A stretch of 60,576 bases of DNA from an uncultured Erysipelotrichaceae bacterium (GTDB lineage Bacteria > Bacillota_I > Bacilli_A > Erysipelotrichales > Erysipelotrichaceae), in contig CACYXJ010000004.1 in the NCBI GenBank assembly GCA_902778375.1, positions 1 through 60,576 of the forward strand. The letters run 5' to 3'. A program made the translations under genes and the position numbers. The notes under the pieces were generated by a model. That model was not told where the DNA came from, made no database searches, and saw only the letters and a program-made list of their open reading frames with translations. Below, piece after piece: positions 41,396 to 50,305 of this stretch; within the stretch, counting starts at the first letter, position 1; each line of letters begins with the position of its first letter.

Positions 41396-42952
41396 ATGGA
41401 AGAAAAGGACAAGTACATTCCGGAAGAGGAAACGCCCCAGACGACCGAGGAAATCAAACGGATCCGTCTGAAGCGCCATCTGTGGCCGGATGAGATAGAA
41501 GACAGAAGGCAGAAACAGAAGATCAGCCGCCTGAAGTTCGGTCTGGTGTTCTTTTCCGTGCTGGCACTGCTCGTCGGCTGGCTCTTCGGCAGTGCCCTGC
41601 CGATGCCGGCCCTGCGCAACCTCAGCAACAGAGCCCGCCAGACAATGACGATGGATTCTTCGAAGAAGATCGATCAGGCATTCGACATCATGGAGAATGA
41701 CTGGTATTTCGGCAAGGATATCGAAAACCTGGATACCAGACTGATCGACAGCGCCCTGGATGGTATGACCGCCCAGGAGGAAGACCTGCACACCGACTAC
41801 ATGTCGGCAAAGGAAGTGACAGAATTCGTTCAGAGCATCAACCGCGACTATGTCGGCATCGGTGTCCAGTACATCAAGGTCGGCGACCTGAATGTCATTA
41901 CCAGAGTGTTCCGCAACACACCGGCGGAAGAAGCGGGCGTCCAGGCCGGCGATCTGATCCAGACGATCGACGGTGAAGATGCGGCGCCGCTCACGACGGA
42001 CGAAATCAAGGAACGTGTCATCGGCGAAGAAGGAACGACAGTTACGATCGTATTCGGCAGACAGGGCGAAGAGATCACCCTGACGATCGAACGCCGGCAG
42101 ATTTCCGCCTCGGCATTCGGCAAAATCGTCGATAACAACGTCGGCTACCTGAATATCTATCAGTTCGGCAATAATACCGACAGCGAAATCGGCACCTATC
42201 TGGATGATTTCAAGGCTCATGATGTCAAAAAACTGATCATCGACCTGCGCGACAACGGCGGCGGCTATCTCGATGCACTGGAAGTCATCGCTTCCCGTTT
42301 CCTGCCGGAAGGAACTGTCGTCATGCAGGAAGAATACCGCGACGGAACAATGGATGATATCAAGGCCCGCAAGGGAATGATGGATTTCAGCCCGATCGTG
42401 ATCCTGGTCAACGGCGATACCGCCAGTGCCTCGGAAGTATTCACGCTTGCCCTGATGGAGCAGAGGGATGATGTGACCGTTGTCGGAACCAAAACCTATG
42501 GCAAGGGAACGGTGCAGATCACCCGCATGTTCGGTGACGGCTCGGCCATCAAGTTCACGAAATCGCGCTGGCTCTCGCCGGGCGGAACATGGGTGAACGG
42601 CGAAGGCATCGAACCGGATGTCGTTGTCGAAGACGCGGAAGCGATCCAGCATGTCTATACCGAGATGGATGACGATGCTGTCTATACCGTGGATCAGGTC
42701 AGTGATTCCGTATGTGATGCCCAGCTGATGCTGGATTACCTGGAGTACAGTCTCGACCGTACCGACGGCTATTTCTCCGCTGCCACAAAGGAAGCTCTGC
42801 AGCAGTTCCAGAATGATCATGATCTGGGCGGGAACGGCGACCTGAACAAGGAAACCTACGAAGCTCTGTATTCGGCTCTGATCTATGATTATTCGACGTC
42901 GTTCGTGCACGATATCCAGTTCAACAAGGCGATGGAGATCCTCAATGACTGA
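41396..42952 (+). CDS. ctpA: S41 C-terminal processing protease with PG-binding domain
   Basis: 518 residues. An Arg/Lys-rich N-terminus and one membrane anchor (about 46-66) precede a PDZ domain (about 150-235: [20 protein letters not shown]). The S41 catalytic core has nucleophile Ser in [15 protein letters not shown] and Lys in [13 protein letters not shown]-terminal peptidoglycan-binding domain (about 430-500: [20 protein letters not shown]) follows. It acts outside the membrane, trimming cell-wall-associated proteins; the neighbourhood of ftsEX is common in Firmicutes. RBS AAAGGAG. Confidence 0.92.
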   Translation: MEEKDKYIPEEETPQTTEEIKRIRLKRHLWPDEIEDRRQKQKISRLKFGLVFFSVLALLVGWLFGSALPMPALRNLSNRARQTMTMDSSKKIDQAFDIMENDWYFGKDIENLDTRLIDSALDGMTAQEEDLHTDYMSAKEVTEFVQSINRDYVGIGVQYIKVGDLNVITRVFRNTPAEEAGVQAGDLIQTIDGEDAAPLTTDEIKERVIGEEGTTVTIVFGRQGEEITLTIERRQISASAFGKIVDNNVGYLNIYQFGNNTDSEIGTYLDDFKAHDVKKLIIDLRDNGGGYLDALEVIASRFLPEGTVVMQEEYRDGTMDDIKARKGMMDFSPIVILVNGDTASASEVFTLALMEQRDDVTVVGTKTYGKGTVQITRMFGDGSAIKFTKSRWLSPGGTWVNGEGIEPDVVVEDAEAIQHVYTEMDDDAVYTVDQVSDSVCDAQLMLDYLEYSLDRTDGYFSAATKEALQQFQNDHDLGGNGDLNKETYEALYSALIYDYSTSFVHDIQFNKAMEILND

Positions 42953-44921
42953 CCGCTTCGAACTGATCTCGGATTTCAAACCGACCGGCGATCAGCCCAA
43001 GGCGATCGATGAACTGGTTCAGGGACTTCTGGAAGGAAAAAGGGAACAGGTCCTGGAAGGTGCCACCGGTACCGGAAAGACCTTTACCATGGCAAATATC
43101 ATCGAACGGGTCAACCGTCCGACCCTTGTCTTCTCGCATAACAAGACACTGGCCGGCCAGCTGTATTCGGAATTCAAGGAACTCTTCCCGAAAAACCGGG
43201 TAGAGTTCTTCGTTTCCAACTTTGACTACTACCAGCCGGAAGCCTACATGCCGAAGAATGACATGTATATTGAAAAGACAGCGGCGATCAATGAGGAACT
43301 GGACATGTTCCGGGAAAGCACCCTGAATTCCCTGCTGGAAAGACGGGACACGATCGTTGTCGCTTCCGTTGCCTGCATCTATGCGGCATCTGATCCGGTC
43401 GAGTATAAGAACATGTTCATGACCATCCGGGTCGGGGAAAGCTATGACCGCAATGCCCTGCTGCGAAAACTTGTGGAACTGCAGTACAGCCGCAACGATG
43501 TCGACCAGAGCAGGGGAACGATCAGGGTGCGCGGCGATGTCATCGACCTGACACCGTCCTATACCGATAAATTCAATATCCGCATCGAAATGTTCGGTGA
43601 CGAGATCGACCGGATCACCGAGATCGATCCCCTGACCGGCCATACCCAGAATGCCTATCAGTTCTACAACATCTTCCCGGCCAGCGGCTATGCCCGCTCC
43701 CGTTCCACCATGGAAAGAGCCTGCGACGCGATCGAGGCGGAACTGGAGGAAAGACTGAAATTCTTCAAGGACAACGGTAAGCTGCTCGAAGCGGAACGGC
43801 TCGAACAGCGCACCAGGTTCGACCTGGAATCGTTAAGGGAAAACGGCTACTGCTCAGGCATCGAAAACTATTCGATGCATATCGACGGCAGAGTCACCGG
43901 CCAGAGGCCGTGGAACCTGTTCGACTATTTTCCGAAGGATTTCCTGCTGTTCGTTGATGAGTCGCATGTTTCCCTTCCGCAGGTAAGGGGCATGTACAAC
44001 GGCGACAGACAGCGCAAGGAAGTGCTGGTGGAGTACGGCTTCCGTCTGCCTTCGGCCCTCGACAACCGGCCGATGCGCTTCGACGAGTTCGAAGGCATGA
44101 TCAACCAGGTCATCTACTGCTCCGCCACACCGGGCGATTACGAACTGGAACATGTCGGTCATCATGTGACGGAACAGATCATTCGTCCGACCGGACTGCT
44201 CGATCCGAAGATCACCGTCAAGCCGACCAAAGGCCAGATCGACGATATCTGTGAAGCCCTCGACGGCAGGATCGCCAACGGTGAAAGGGTACTGATCACG
44301 ACCCTGACGGTAAGGATGGCGGAAGACCTTACCGAATACCTGAAGGAAAGAGGATATCAGATCGCCTACCTGCACCATGAGACAAAGACGCTGGAGAGAA
44401 CGGAAATCATCCGCGAACTGCGTCTTGGCAAGGTGGATGCGATCGTCGGCATCAACCTGCTGAGGGAAGGTCTGGACATTCCCGAAGTTTCCCTGGTCTG
44501 CATCCTCGACGCCGACAAGGAAGGATTCCTGCGCTCGCACCGTTCACTGGTACAGACGATCGGCCGTGCTGCCCGAAACGAGCATGGCGAAGTATACATG
44601 TACGCCGATACGATGACTGATTCCATGAAGTTTGCCATCGACGAGACCAACCGGAGAAGGGCTGTACAGGAAGCCTATAACACCGAGCACGGCATCGTTC
44701 CCCATACCGTCCGCAAGAATGTCGAGGATTCCATCCGCGGCAAGGAAACAAGGGAAATGGCTGCCCGCTACATGAACAAAAAGAAAAAGATGTCAGCGAA
44801 AGATCACGCCAAGCTGATCAGCGACCTCGAAGCGGAGATGAGAGAAGCGGCTGCTTCCCTGAACTTCGAACGGGCTGCCGAACTCAGGGATATGATCTTT
44901 GAACTGAAATCGGAAGACTGA
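42945..44921 (+). CDS. uvrB: Excinuclease ABC subunit B (UvrB)
   Basis: 658 residues, normal length. Walker [14 protein letters not shown], the beta-hairpin region [45 protein letters not shown], helicase motifs [22 protein letters not shown] and [12 protein letters not shown], and the C-terminal UVR domain ([25 protein letters not shown]) are complete. It verifies DNA damage in nucleotide-excision repair. The start ATG overlaps the end of ctpA by 8 bp. uvrA and uvrC are not in the window. Confidence 0.97.
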   Translation: MTDRFELISDFKPTGDQPKAIDELVQGLLEGKREQVLEGATGTGKTFTMANIIERVNRPTLVFSHNKTLAGQLYSEFKELFPKNRVEFFVSNFDYYQPEAYMPKNDMYIEKTAAINEELDMFRESTLNSLLERRDTIVVASVACIYAASDPVEYKNMFMTIRVGESYDRNALLRKLVELQYSRNDVDQSRGTIRVRGDVIDLTPSYTDKFNIRIEMFGDEIDRITEIDPLTGHTQNAYQFYNIFPASGYARSRSTMERACDAIEAELEERLKFFKDNGKLLEAERLEQRTRFDLESLRENGYCSGIENYSMHIDGRVTGQRPWNLFDYFPKDFLLFVDESHVSLPQVRGMYNGDRQRKEVLVEYGFRLPSALDNRPMRFDEFEGMINQVIYCSATPGDYELEHVGHHVTEQIIRPTGLLDPKITVKPTKGQIDDICEALDGRIANGERVLITTLTVRMAEDLTEYLKERGYQIAYLHHETKTLERTEIIRELRLGKVDAIVGINLLREGLDIPEVSLVCILDADKEGFLRSHRSLVQTIGRAARNEHGEVYMYADTMTDSMKFAIDETNRRRAVQEAYNTEHGIVPHTVRKNVEDSIRGKETREMAARYMNKKKKMSAKDHAKLISDLEAEMREAAASLNFERAAELRDMIFELKSED

Positions 44922-44951
44922 AAAAAGATCTGTCATCAGGCAGATCTTTTT
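44922..44951. terminator. Bidirectional terminator after uvrB
   Basis: AAAAAGATCTG / CAGATCTTTTT, 11-bp perfect stem with an 8-base loop. It overlaps the 3' end of the convergent small membrane-protein gene. Confidence 0.9.
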
Positions 44952-45148
44952 GCGTTCGTATTCATCAGGGAAAGCACCAGCAGGATGATAAATCCCAGAA
45001 AAAGGATCTTCAGAAGCCAGCGCATCGGTCTTAACAGTACCGTAAAGGCCAGCGACAGCAGTTTGAGGATCAGATAGAGCAGCAGTAACAGAACTGCGTA
45101 TACTTTGATGTTTTCCTGCTTGATTACAGTTTTCTTCGGCATTTTCAT
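44936..45148 (-). CDS. Small membrane protein, unknown function
   Basis: 70 residues: a basic N-terminus (MKMPKKTVIKQENIK) and two Leu-rich helices (about 17-38 and 44-62) with a basic turn RPMRW, ending in TNAKRSA. I do not recognise a family. The start at 45148 is only 9 bases after a TATACT -10 box and lacks a ribosome site, so it may be near-leaderless; ATG 45142 is an alternative. Confidence 0.55.
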   Translation of the reverse strand: MKMPKKTVIKQENIKVYAVLLLLLYLILKLLSLAFTVLLRPMRWLLKILFLGFIILLVLSLMNTNAKRSA

Positions 45149-45157
45149 CGTGTCTAG

Positions 45158-45165
45158 AGTATAAT
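45158..45165. promoter_or_regulatory. Overlapping divergent -10 boxes
   Basis: TATAAT (45160-45165, plus) and TATACT (45163-45158, minus) share four bases. They would serve the aminotransferase gene and the small membrane-protein gene, so only one polymerase could bind at a time. Confidence 0.5.
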
Positions 45166-45190
45166 ATATCAATATGAAAGGCAAATGTGT

Positions 45191-46363
45191 ATGATGGATT
45201 ACGATAAGTTGATATCGCAGAAAGCGAAAGCCATGCGGCCTTCAGGGATCCGCAGGTTCTTTGACCTGGCAGCTGAAATGCCGGAATGCATCAGCCTCGG
45301 TGTCGGTGAGCCTGATTTCCAGACACCGTGGGACATCCGCGATGCCGCTATCCATTCCCTGGAAATCGGCCGGACAAAATACACGGCGAATGCCGGTCTG
45401 AAGGAACTGCGCGAAGAAATCGGCGTATGGCTGCAGAAGCGCTACGGCCTTCATTATAACGAGAGCGAAGTACTGGTGACAGTCGGCGGCTCGGAAGCAA
45501 TCGACCTTGCCATCAGAGCCCTGGTTGAACCGGGCGATGAGGTAATCATTCCCGAACCGTGCTTTGTCTGCTATGACCCGATCACGACATTGACCGGCGG
45601 CGTTCCGGTACCGATTGCCACCAAGGAAGAAAACGACTTCCGGGTCACAGCGGAGGAAATCAAGGCAGCCCTGACACCGCGCACCAAGATCCTGGTTCTC
45701 GGCTATCCGAACAACCCGACCGGTGCTGTCCTGCGCCATGAGGATCTGGAAGCGATCGCAGCCGTGCTGCGGGATACCAATGTCATCGTTCTTTCCGATG
45801 AAATCTATTCTGAACTGACATACGGCTACCGTCATGAATCGATTGCCTCTTTCCCGGGCATGCGCGAACATACGATCGTCGTCAACGGTTTCTCGAAGAC
45901 CTTCTCAATGACCGGATGGCGTCTTGGCTATGCAGCCGGACCGAAGGAACTGATCCAGGCGATGACCAAGATCCATCAGAGCTGCATCATGTCGGCACCG
46001 ACGACCAGCCAGTACGCGGCGATCACCGCCATGAAGGACTGCGATGACGATGTTGAAGAGATGCGCAGGCAGTATGATCTGAGAAGACAGTACTGTGTCC
46101 GCAAGCTCAACGAGATCGGTCTGAAGACATTCGAGCCCAAAGGCGCCTTCTATGTCTTCCCGGACATTTCCATTCTCGGTCTTTCGAGCGATGAATTCTG
46201 CGAAGCGCTGCTGAAGGAGAAGCATGTGGCGATCGTACCCGGCAATGCCTTCGGTGAAAGCGGCGAAGGTTTCGCCCGTATCAGCTATGCCTACAGCATT
46301 GACCATTTAAGAGAAGCGATGAAACGGATCGCTGAATTCGTTAACGAACATAAAGGAGAATAA
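45191..46363 (+). CDS. Class I/II pyridoxal-phosphate aminotransferase (PatA-like)
   Basis: 390 residues from the ATG at 45191, chosen for spacing from GAAAGG; neighbouring ATGs at 45185 and 45194 are possible. Fold-type-I features: ISLGVGEPDFQTPWDI, GGSEAIDLAIRAL, YPNNPTGAVL, SDEIYSELTYG and the PLP lysine in NGFSKTFSMTGWRLGY, plus FARISYAYS with the carboxylate Arg. It transfers amino groups between an amino acid and a 2-ketoacid; the aromatic/aspartate/PatA group is likely. It is 4 bp before an Lrp/AsnC regulator gene, a common pair. Confidence 0.92.
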   Translation: MMDYDKLISQKAKAMRPSGIRRFFDLAAEMPECISLGVGEPDFQTPWDIRDAAIHSLEIGRTKYTANAGLKELREEIGVWLQKRYGLHYNESEVLVTVGGSEAIDLAIRALVEPGDEVIIPEPCFVCYDPITTLTGGVPVPIATKEENDFRVTAEEIKAALTPRTKILVLGYPNNPTGAVLRHEDLEAIAAVLRDTNVIVLSDEIYSELTYGYRHESIASFPGMREHTIVVNGFSKTFSMTGWRLGYAAGPKELIQAMTKIHQSCIMSAPTTSQYAAITAMKDCDDDVEEMRRQYDLRRQYCVRKLNEIGLKTFEPKGAFYVFPDISILGLSSDEFCEALLKEKHVAIVPGNAFGESGEGFARISYAYSIDHLREAMKRIAEFVNEHKGE

Positions 46364-46367
46364 CATC

Positions 46368-46859
46368 ATGGATGCGATGAAACTGCTGCACCTGCTCGCA
46401 CATGACCCGCGGGCAACGGTGACTGATCTGGCCGACATTCTCGGCGAAAGCGAAGAGGAAGTTGCCAAAACGAAAGATTCCCTGGAAGCCAGGAAGATCA
46501 TCTGCGGCTACCATACCGTGATCAACTGGGACAAGACGAATATCGATCATGTCGATGCCTTCATCGGTGTCAGCGCCAAACCGGAACGCGGCACAGGCTA
46601 TGACAAGATCGCGGAAAGAATCGGCAAATTCCCGGAAGTCAGCTCCTTGTATCTGACCAGCGGAACTTCCGAATTCCTGCTCAGCATCAACGCCAGAACG
46701 ATGCGCGAAGTCGCTGACTTTGTCGGTGAGAAACTGGCTCCGATCGACGGCGTCGCGGCAACCGTGACGATGTTTGTGCTGAAGAAGTACAAGGTCAACG
46801 GCGTCATACTGGACATGAAGGCGGAAGTCGAGGACGACCGCCAGCTGATCTCCGCCTGA
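46368..46859 (+). CDS. Lrp/AsnC-family transcriptional regulator
   Basis: 163 residues. An N-terminal winged helix (about 1-50: LLHLLAHDPRATVTDLADIL) is followed by the RAM/AsnC ligand-binding domain (about 65-150) with VDAFIGVSAKPERG, FPEVSSLYLTSGTSEFLLSI and a final DGVAATVTMFVLK. It probably senses an amino acid and regulates the adjacent aminotransferase. A strong terminator follows 7 bp after the stop. Confidence 0.9.
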   Translation: MDAMKLLHLLAHDPRATVTDLADILGESEEEVAKTKDSLEARKIICGYHTVINWDKTNIDHVDAFIGVSAKPERGTGYDKIAERIGKFPEVSSLYLTSGTSEFLLSINARTMREVADFVGEKLAPIDGVAATVTMFVLKKYKVNGVILDMKAEVEDDRQLISA

Positions 46860-46866
46860 GAAAATG

Positions 46867-46892
46867 AAAATGCGGCAAACTGCCGCATTTTT
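46867..46892. terminator. Bidirectional intrinsic terminator
   Basis: AAAATGCGGCA / TGCCGCATTTT, 11-bp stem with a 3-base loop and T-run. It separates the Lrp-type gene (plus) from the end of the GNAT-nitroreductase gene (minus). Confidence 0.92.
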
Positions 46893-46896
46893 TCGT

Positions 46897-47910
46897 TCAC
46901 TCAGACTGTTTATTGAAACCGTTGATCCAGGCCCTTTCCGTAAAGGGCTTTTTCTTTGCCGGTACCGGTACTGTTTCGCCAATGCCGATTGGCAGGACGC
47001 ACACCAGTTCGTATTCTTCAGGTACATTGAGAATCGATGCGATTTTTTCATTGATCCGGTCGTCATCGGTGATATGGCCTTCGTACCAGCAGCTCTGATA
47101 GCCAAGGTCCTGGACAGCCAGCAGAATGTTTTCGATGGCGGCAGAATAATCCTGGACGGCGAAGCAGCGGTCGCGGTAGGCGATGATTTTCTGACTCAGC
47201 ACGCAGATCATGGCCGGTGCCGTTTCCGCCACCGGTGGATCGATCACCGCCTTGATTTTCGCCAGAAGCTGCGGGTCGTCGACGGCAATCAGACTTGTGG
47301 TCTGTTTGTTGCAGCCGGAAGGCGCCGCAAGCCCGGCTTCCATGATGGTTTTCAGATCTTTCCGTGGAACTTTGTCCGCTTTGTATTTTCCCCGATAGCT
47401 GTGCCGGGACATGATCAGGTCAGTGAGAGACGGCTGCTGATGCAGGGACATGATGTAGATCTGACAGGGATTCTTTTCATCCCAGTATGTCGGGAACACT
47501 TCCAGTTCCTGAAAGCCGAGGCTCTGATAGAACTGGTTTGTCGCGTCATATTCCTCATACCATCCGGACTGCACGGTCTTGACCTGCATGAATTCATATC
47601 CGGCTTTGACGGCATATTCACGGGCGGCCTGGAACAATGCCCTGCCGGTTCCCCGGCGCTGGCAGTCTTTCAGGACCCCTATTACTGCCAGTTCGGTTGT
47701 CTTCGGTCCGGTTTCTTTCAGGCAAAGAAATCCGGCAGGCTTTTCCTGAACCATGGCTGCGAAAAAGGACCAGTCACGGCTCAGCCGGATGTATTCCTCG
47801 CGGGATTCGGTGACACCGAACCAGTCGGTCAGAGCTTCCAGTACGGTACGGGCAATGTATTCCTTCTGATCTTTGTCAGAGATCATCTGAATTGTCATGT
47901 TTTCCATCAT
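46897..47910 (-). CDS. GNAT acetyltransferase - nitroreductase fusion
   Basis: 337 residues. Residues 1-157 are a GNAT N-acetyltransferase, with the acetyl-CoA loop VLKDCQRRGTGRALFQAA and NQFYQSLGFQEL. Residues about 160-337 are an FMN-dependent nitroreductase (DLIMSRHSYRGKYKADKVP, AGLAAPSGCNKQTTSLIAV, AIENILLAVQDLGYQSCW, VLPIGIGE). The two activities are normally separate proteins; the link suggests linked modification and reduction of one substrate. It is the last chromosomal gene before the phage-like element. Confidence 0.88.
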   Translation of the reverse strand: MMENMTIQMISDKDQKEYIARTVLEALTDWFGVTESREEYIRLSRDWSFFAAMVQEKPAGFLCLKETGPKTTELAVIGVLKDCQRRGTGRALFQAAREYAVKAGYEFMQVKTVQSGWYEEYDATNQFYQSLGFQELEVFPTYWDEKNPCQIYIMSLHQQPSLTDLIMSRHSYRGKYKADKVPRKDLKTIMEAGLAAPSGCNKQTTSLIAVDDPQLLAKIKAVIDPPVAETAPAMICVLSQKIIAYRDRCFAVQDYSAAIENILLAVQDLGYQSCWYEGHITDDDRINEKIASILNVPEEYELVCVLPIGIGETVPVPAKKKPFTERAWINGFNKQSE

Positions 47911-47974
47911 CTCTCATTCCTCCTGCTTTTTCACTATACGACGGAAAGGGATCTGAAATACAGTGCTGATGAGA

Positions 47975-48006
47975 AAAAAGAAAACCGGCATCTCAGCGAT
48001 ACCGGT
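47975..48006 (-). terminator. Probable terminator at the element edge
   Basis: On the minus strand ACCGG / CCGGT with a 13-base loop is followed by TTTCTTTTTTC. It would stop integrase transcripts before the GNAT-nitroreductase gene. The rest of 47911-48112 holds no gene; the attachment site could lie here but is not identifiable. Confidence 0.55.
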
Positions 48007-48112
48007 CATCTGTATGGTGCGCCAGACCGGATTTCAAAAAGTGCCGAAAAGCCTTTAAAATGGGGCTTTTTGCAAAAAAAGGTGAGTAAATTGGTGAGTT
48101 TTTTCGAAAAAC

Positions 48113-49213
48113 TTATTCAGGATCCAGCAGTTTTTTCATGTCATTCAGGGATGTTTCCTTTACATATCGCATGGTCATTACAGCTGAATCATGGCCCATC
48201 ATATTCTGTGTAGCCTTCAGGTCCTTCTGCACCATCATCGTTGCAAAGTTGTGCCGCAACATATACAGAGTGATCTTGATTCCGGTCTTCTTGGATACCG
48301 ACCAAAGGAGCATATCTATATCATCTATCAGATACGGCAGTCCATCACGGTCAACGAGAAGGGGCATAGAATCCCTCCTGGCAAGCAGTTCTTCCAGGAT
48401 GGGGAACAATCCATCCGGGATAGGAAGCGTGCGCACAGACCAGGGAGTCTTAGTCACAATAAGCTTTCTACGGGAATCTGAATCGGATCCAATTGAATGC
48501 TGCACATGAATCAGCCGGTTCTCTAAGTCTATATCCTCCCGGCAGAGGGCAAACACTTCCTGCGGCCGCAATCCGAGAAACTGCATGATCCGCAAAGCAT
48601 ATATGATATCTTCGGTCAGCTTCCTGTCTCTTCCGTAATTCGCCAGTGCTTCAATGAATGTCTCCAGTTCAGCTGGCGTGCAGTGTTTCTTCCGGTTCCT
48701 GACCGGGATTTTCGACTTTGTAGCGACCACCATTCTGGACCGATCAGCAATCGGCATCTCCATCAGCAGACATACTTTATATATCTGCCGCCATATGGTC
48801 ATGGCGCTCTTTGTCTGCCCGGCTGTGTGATTGGCGGCATAATTGTTTATCGTCTGCTGGATCTCAGCTGCCGTGATGTCTTTTATGGATCTGTGCCGCA
48901 TTTCTACCGGGATAAGAGGGTAGTACAGTGCATCATGCCGCTTCTGTGTGTTTACATTCGGGATCAGCAATTCCTTTGTCTTCTGATATGCTTCATCGAC
49001 TGTCAATTCATGTTCAATGAATGTATTCTGCTTAATGTCTCTCAGGACTTCATCTCGCTTCGATTTAGCCGCCTCAAGGGCAATGCCAGGAGTTGGATAA
49101 TCCTTAGAATTAAAGCTTCCGAAATTGATTGTTTTGCCCCTGTACGAGATCACCACCCGGAAGGTAGTGGACTTCTTGTTTTTTCTCTGAATAATGTACT
49201 TCTCTTTTTTCAT
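48113..49213 (-). CDS. int: Phage tyrosine-type integrase
   Basis: 366 residues. An N-terminal arm-binding-like beta domain (about 1-65), a SAM-like core-binding domain (about 70-165) and the catalytic domain are present. Catalytic residues visible: Arg216 in LGLRPQEVF, Arg320 in LYMLRHNFATMM, His341 in MMGHDSAVM and nucleophile Tyr350 in TMRYV. The first His of the HxxR box is replaced by Tyr317. It lies at the left edge of a phage-like element facing the chromosome, the usual place beside the attachment site. Confidence 0.92.
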   Translation of the reverse strand: MKKEKYIIQRKNKKSTTFRVVISYRGKTINFGSFNSKDYPTPGIALEAAKSKRDEVLRDIKQNTFIEHELTVDEAYQKTKELLIPNVNTQKRHDALYYPLIPVEMRHRSIKDITAAEIQQTINNYAANHTAGQTKSAMTIWRQIYKVCLLMEMPIADRSRMVVATKSKIPVRNRKKHCTPAELETFIEALANYGRDRKLTEDIIYALRIMQFLGLRPQEVFALCREDIDLENRLIHVQHSIGSDSDSRRKLIVTKTPWSVRTLPIPDGLFPILEELLARRDSMPLLVDRDGLPYLIDDIDMLLWSVSKKTGIKITLYMLRHNFATMMVQKDLKATQNMMGHDSAVMTMRYVKETSLNDMKKLLDPE

Positions 49214-49240
49214 ATTGCCTCCATTTCTGATAAAATGTGG

Positions 49241-49279
49241 GCATAGTAAAAGCCCGTCATACCAGGTTATTTACTATGC
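49241..49279. repeat. 10-bp perfect inverted repeat in the integrase leader
   Basis: GCATAGTAAA (49241-49250) and TTTACTATGC (49270-49279) with a 19-base loop lie 28 bp upstream of the integrase start. It could be an mRNA hairpin limiting integrase, or part of an attachment/excision site. Confidence 0.6.
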
Positions 49280-49280
49280 G

Positions 49281-49319
49281 GATCTCTGAGTGCTGCAACA
49301 CTCCGGAGATCTTTTATTT
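49281..49319 (+). terminator. Hairpin with T-rich tail upstream of the integrase
   Basis: GATCTC/GAGATC and GAGTG/CACTC form a bulged stem with a 6-base loop, followed by TTTTATTT on the plus strand. Together with the repeat at 49241 it makes a compact structured block of about 80 nt. Confidence 0.55.
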
Positions 49320-49362
49320 GCTCTAAATTGCTCTAGATTATACCAAATGATGCCAAAAAATA

Positions 49363-49391
49363 TTGACTTAAGTCTCAATGATACTTATTAT
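49363..49391 (+). promoter_or_regulatory. Strong plus-strand promoter in a gene-free gap
   Basis: -35 TTGACT (49363-49368), 17-base spacer, -10 TATTAT (49386-49391). It has no protein-coding gene downstream, only a hairpin terminator about 80 bp away. A GACTTAAGTC palindrome overlaps the -35 box. Confidence 0.6.
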
Positions 49392-49397
49392 CTAAGT

Positions 49398-49477
49398 GAG
49401 GTTAGTGATCTAATAATTACTGATTTTGAGATTAAAAAGAAGGCGAGGGCTCCCAGTTGAGGAGTTCTCGTTTTTCC
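49398..49477 (+). ncRNA. Candidate small RNA (about 80 nt)
   Basis: It is bounded by the promoter at 49363-49391 and by a terminator whose 10-bp stem (CGAGGGCTCC / GGAGTTCTCG, two G-U pairs) ends in TTTTT at 49471-49475. No start codon with a ribosome site lies inside. Its 3' end meets the 3' end of the DUF3825 gene, so it is convergent with that mRNA. No known RNA family is recognised. Confidence 0.4.
49444..49475. terminator. Bidirectional terminator between candidate sRNA and DUF3825 gene
   Basis: 10-bp stem 49444-49453 / 49461-49470 with a 7-base loop, T5 on the plus side and a T-rich run (CTTCTTTTTAATC) on the minus side. Confidence 0.65.
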
Positions 49478-49481
49478 TTTT

Positions 49482-50264
49482 TCATTCTTCAATCAACCAA
49501 TTTGACTCAGGTTTCATTAATAAACGTGCTTTTTCATAAGCCATCTCTTTTGTGAAAATCGTGTTTGCACGGTATTGATGAGTGTCGGTTTCTTCAATTG
49601 CTAGAGCCATTGTTACGATTTTATCTTCACTTACAGGAATACGGATTGGCATAAGATACATAATTTCGTCTTTATAAAACTGAGGGACTACTAAACGCAT
49701 ATTCCGCTGGACTTTAAGTTTAGTTTCTTCTATCACACCATTTAATAAAACTTTGACCATATTCTTTGGAAGATTAACCTCTTTGTTTATTCTTTCCCAG
49801 TTGTCATCAAGAATGTGGTCTGTATTGATCTCTATGTTGTAGTTTGGTTTGAAGTAAAACTCTTCAAAGTTATCAGTGTAAGATGCCAACTTTGGGATTT
49901 TGGTGAAATTATCCATAAAATCTCTTTCTGCACAATCCCTGAAGCTTTTTAGATACCAAGGTGATTCTTGTTTTTTATTCTCGTTAAAGATCATTAGAAT
50001 GTCTTTTCCGTTTGGAGTTAATAAACCAGTATTTACGCAGCACCATTTTCTGTCTGCAGAATACTCGATTTTTCCTTGCTTATTGCATTGTTCAAATGTT
50101 TTGAAAACATAGTTCTTTAGAATTGAGAGTGGTTCTTGTTCTGAAAATCCCCATTTTTCCGGTTCGGCAATATCTGCTAAGTATTCAAGTTTATTCTTAA
50201 ATCCTTCGGTGTTTCCACAATATGCGAATGAATACAACGAGTAATCCTTTGGTTGAACAGACAT
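49482..50264 (-). CDS. DUF3825-domain protein (phage cargo)
   Basis: 260 residues, no signal or membrane segment. RKWCCVNTGLLTPNGKDILMIF and VPQFYKDEIMYLMPIRIP correspond to the DUF3825 domain, which is found in phage, restriction-like and stress-related loci; its biochemical role is unknown. The coding DNA is more AT-rich than its neighbours, suggesting separate acquisition. Its location between integrase and the repressor module is a classic spot for lysogenic-conversion or defence genes. RBS AAGGAGG precedes the ATG. Confidence 0.65.
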   Translation of the reverse strand: MSVQPKDYSLYSFAYCGNTEGFKNKLEYLADIAEPEKWGFSEQEPLSILKNYVFKTFEQCNKQGKIEYSADRKWCCVNTGLLTPNGKDILMIFNENKKQESPWYLKSFRDCAERDFMDNFTKIPKLASYTDNFEEFYFKPNYNIEINTDHILDDNWERINKEVNLPKNMVKVLLNGVIEETKLKVQRNMRLVVPQFYKDEIMYLMPIRIPVSEDKIVTMALAIEETDTHQYRANTIFTKEMAYEKARLLMKPESNWLIEE

Positions 50265-50305
50265 TTCTTTTCACCTCCTTAATCAATTTGAACAATTATC
50301 GATAA

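Noticed and set aside
47911..48112. An exact phage attachment site at the left border
   Set aside because: No tRNA end or recognisable direct repeat is present, and the right border is outside the window, so att cannot be defined.
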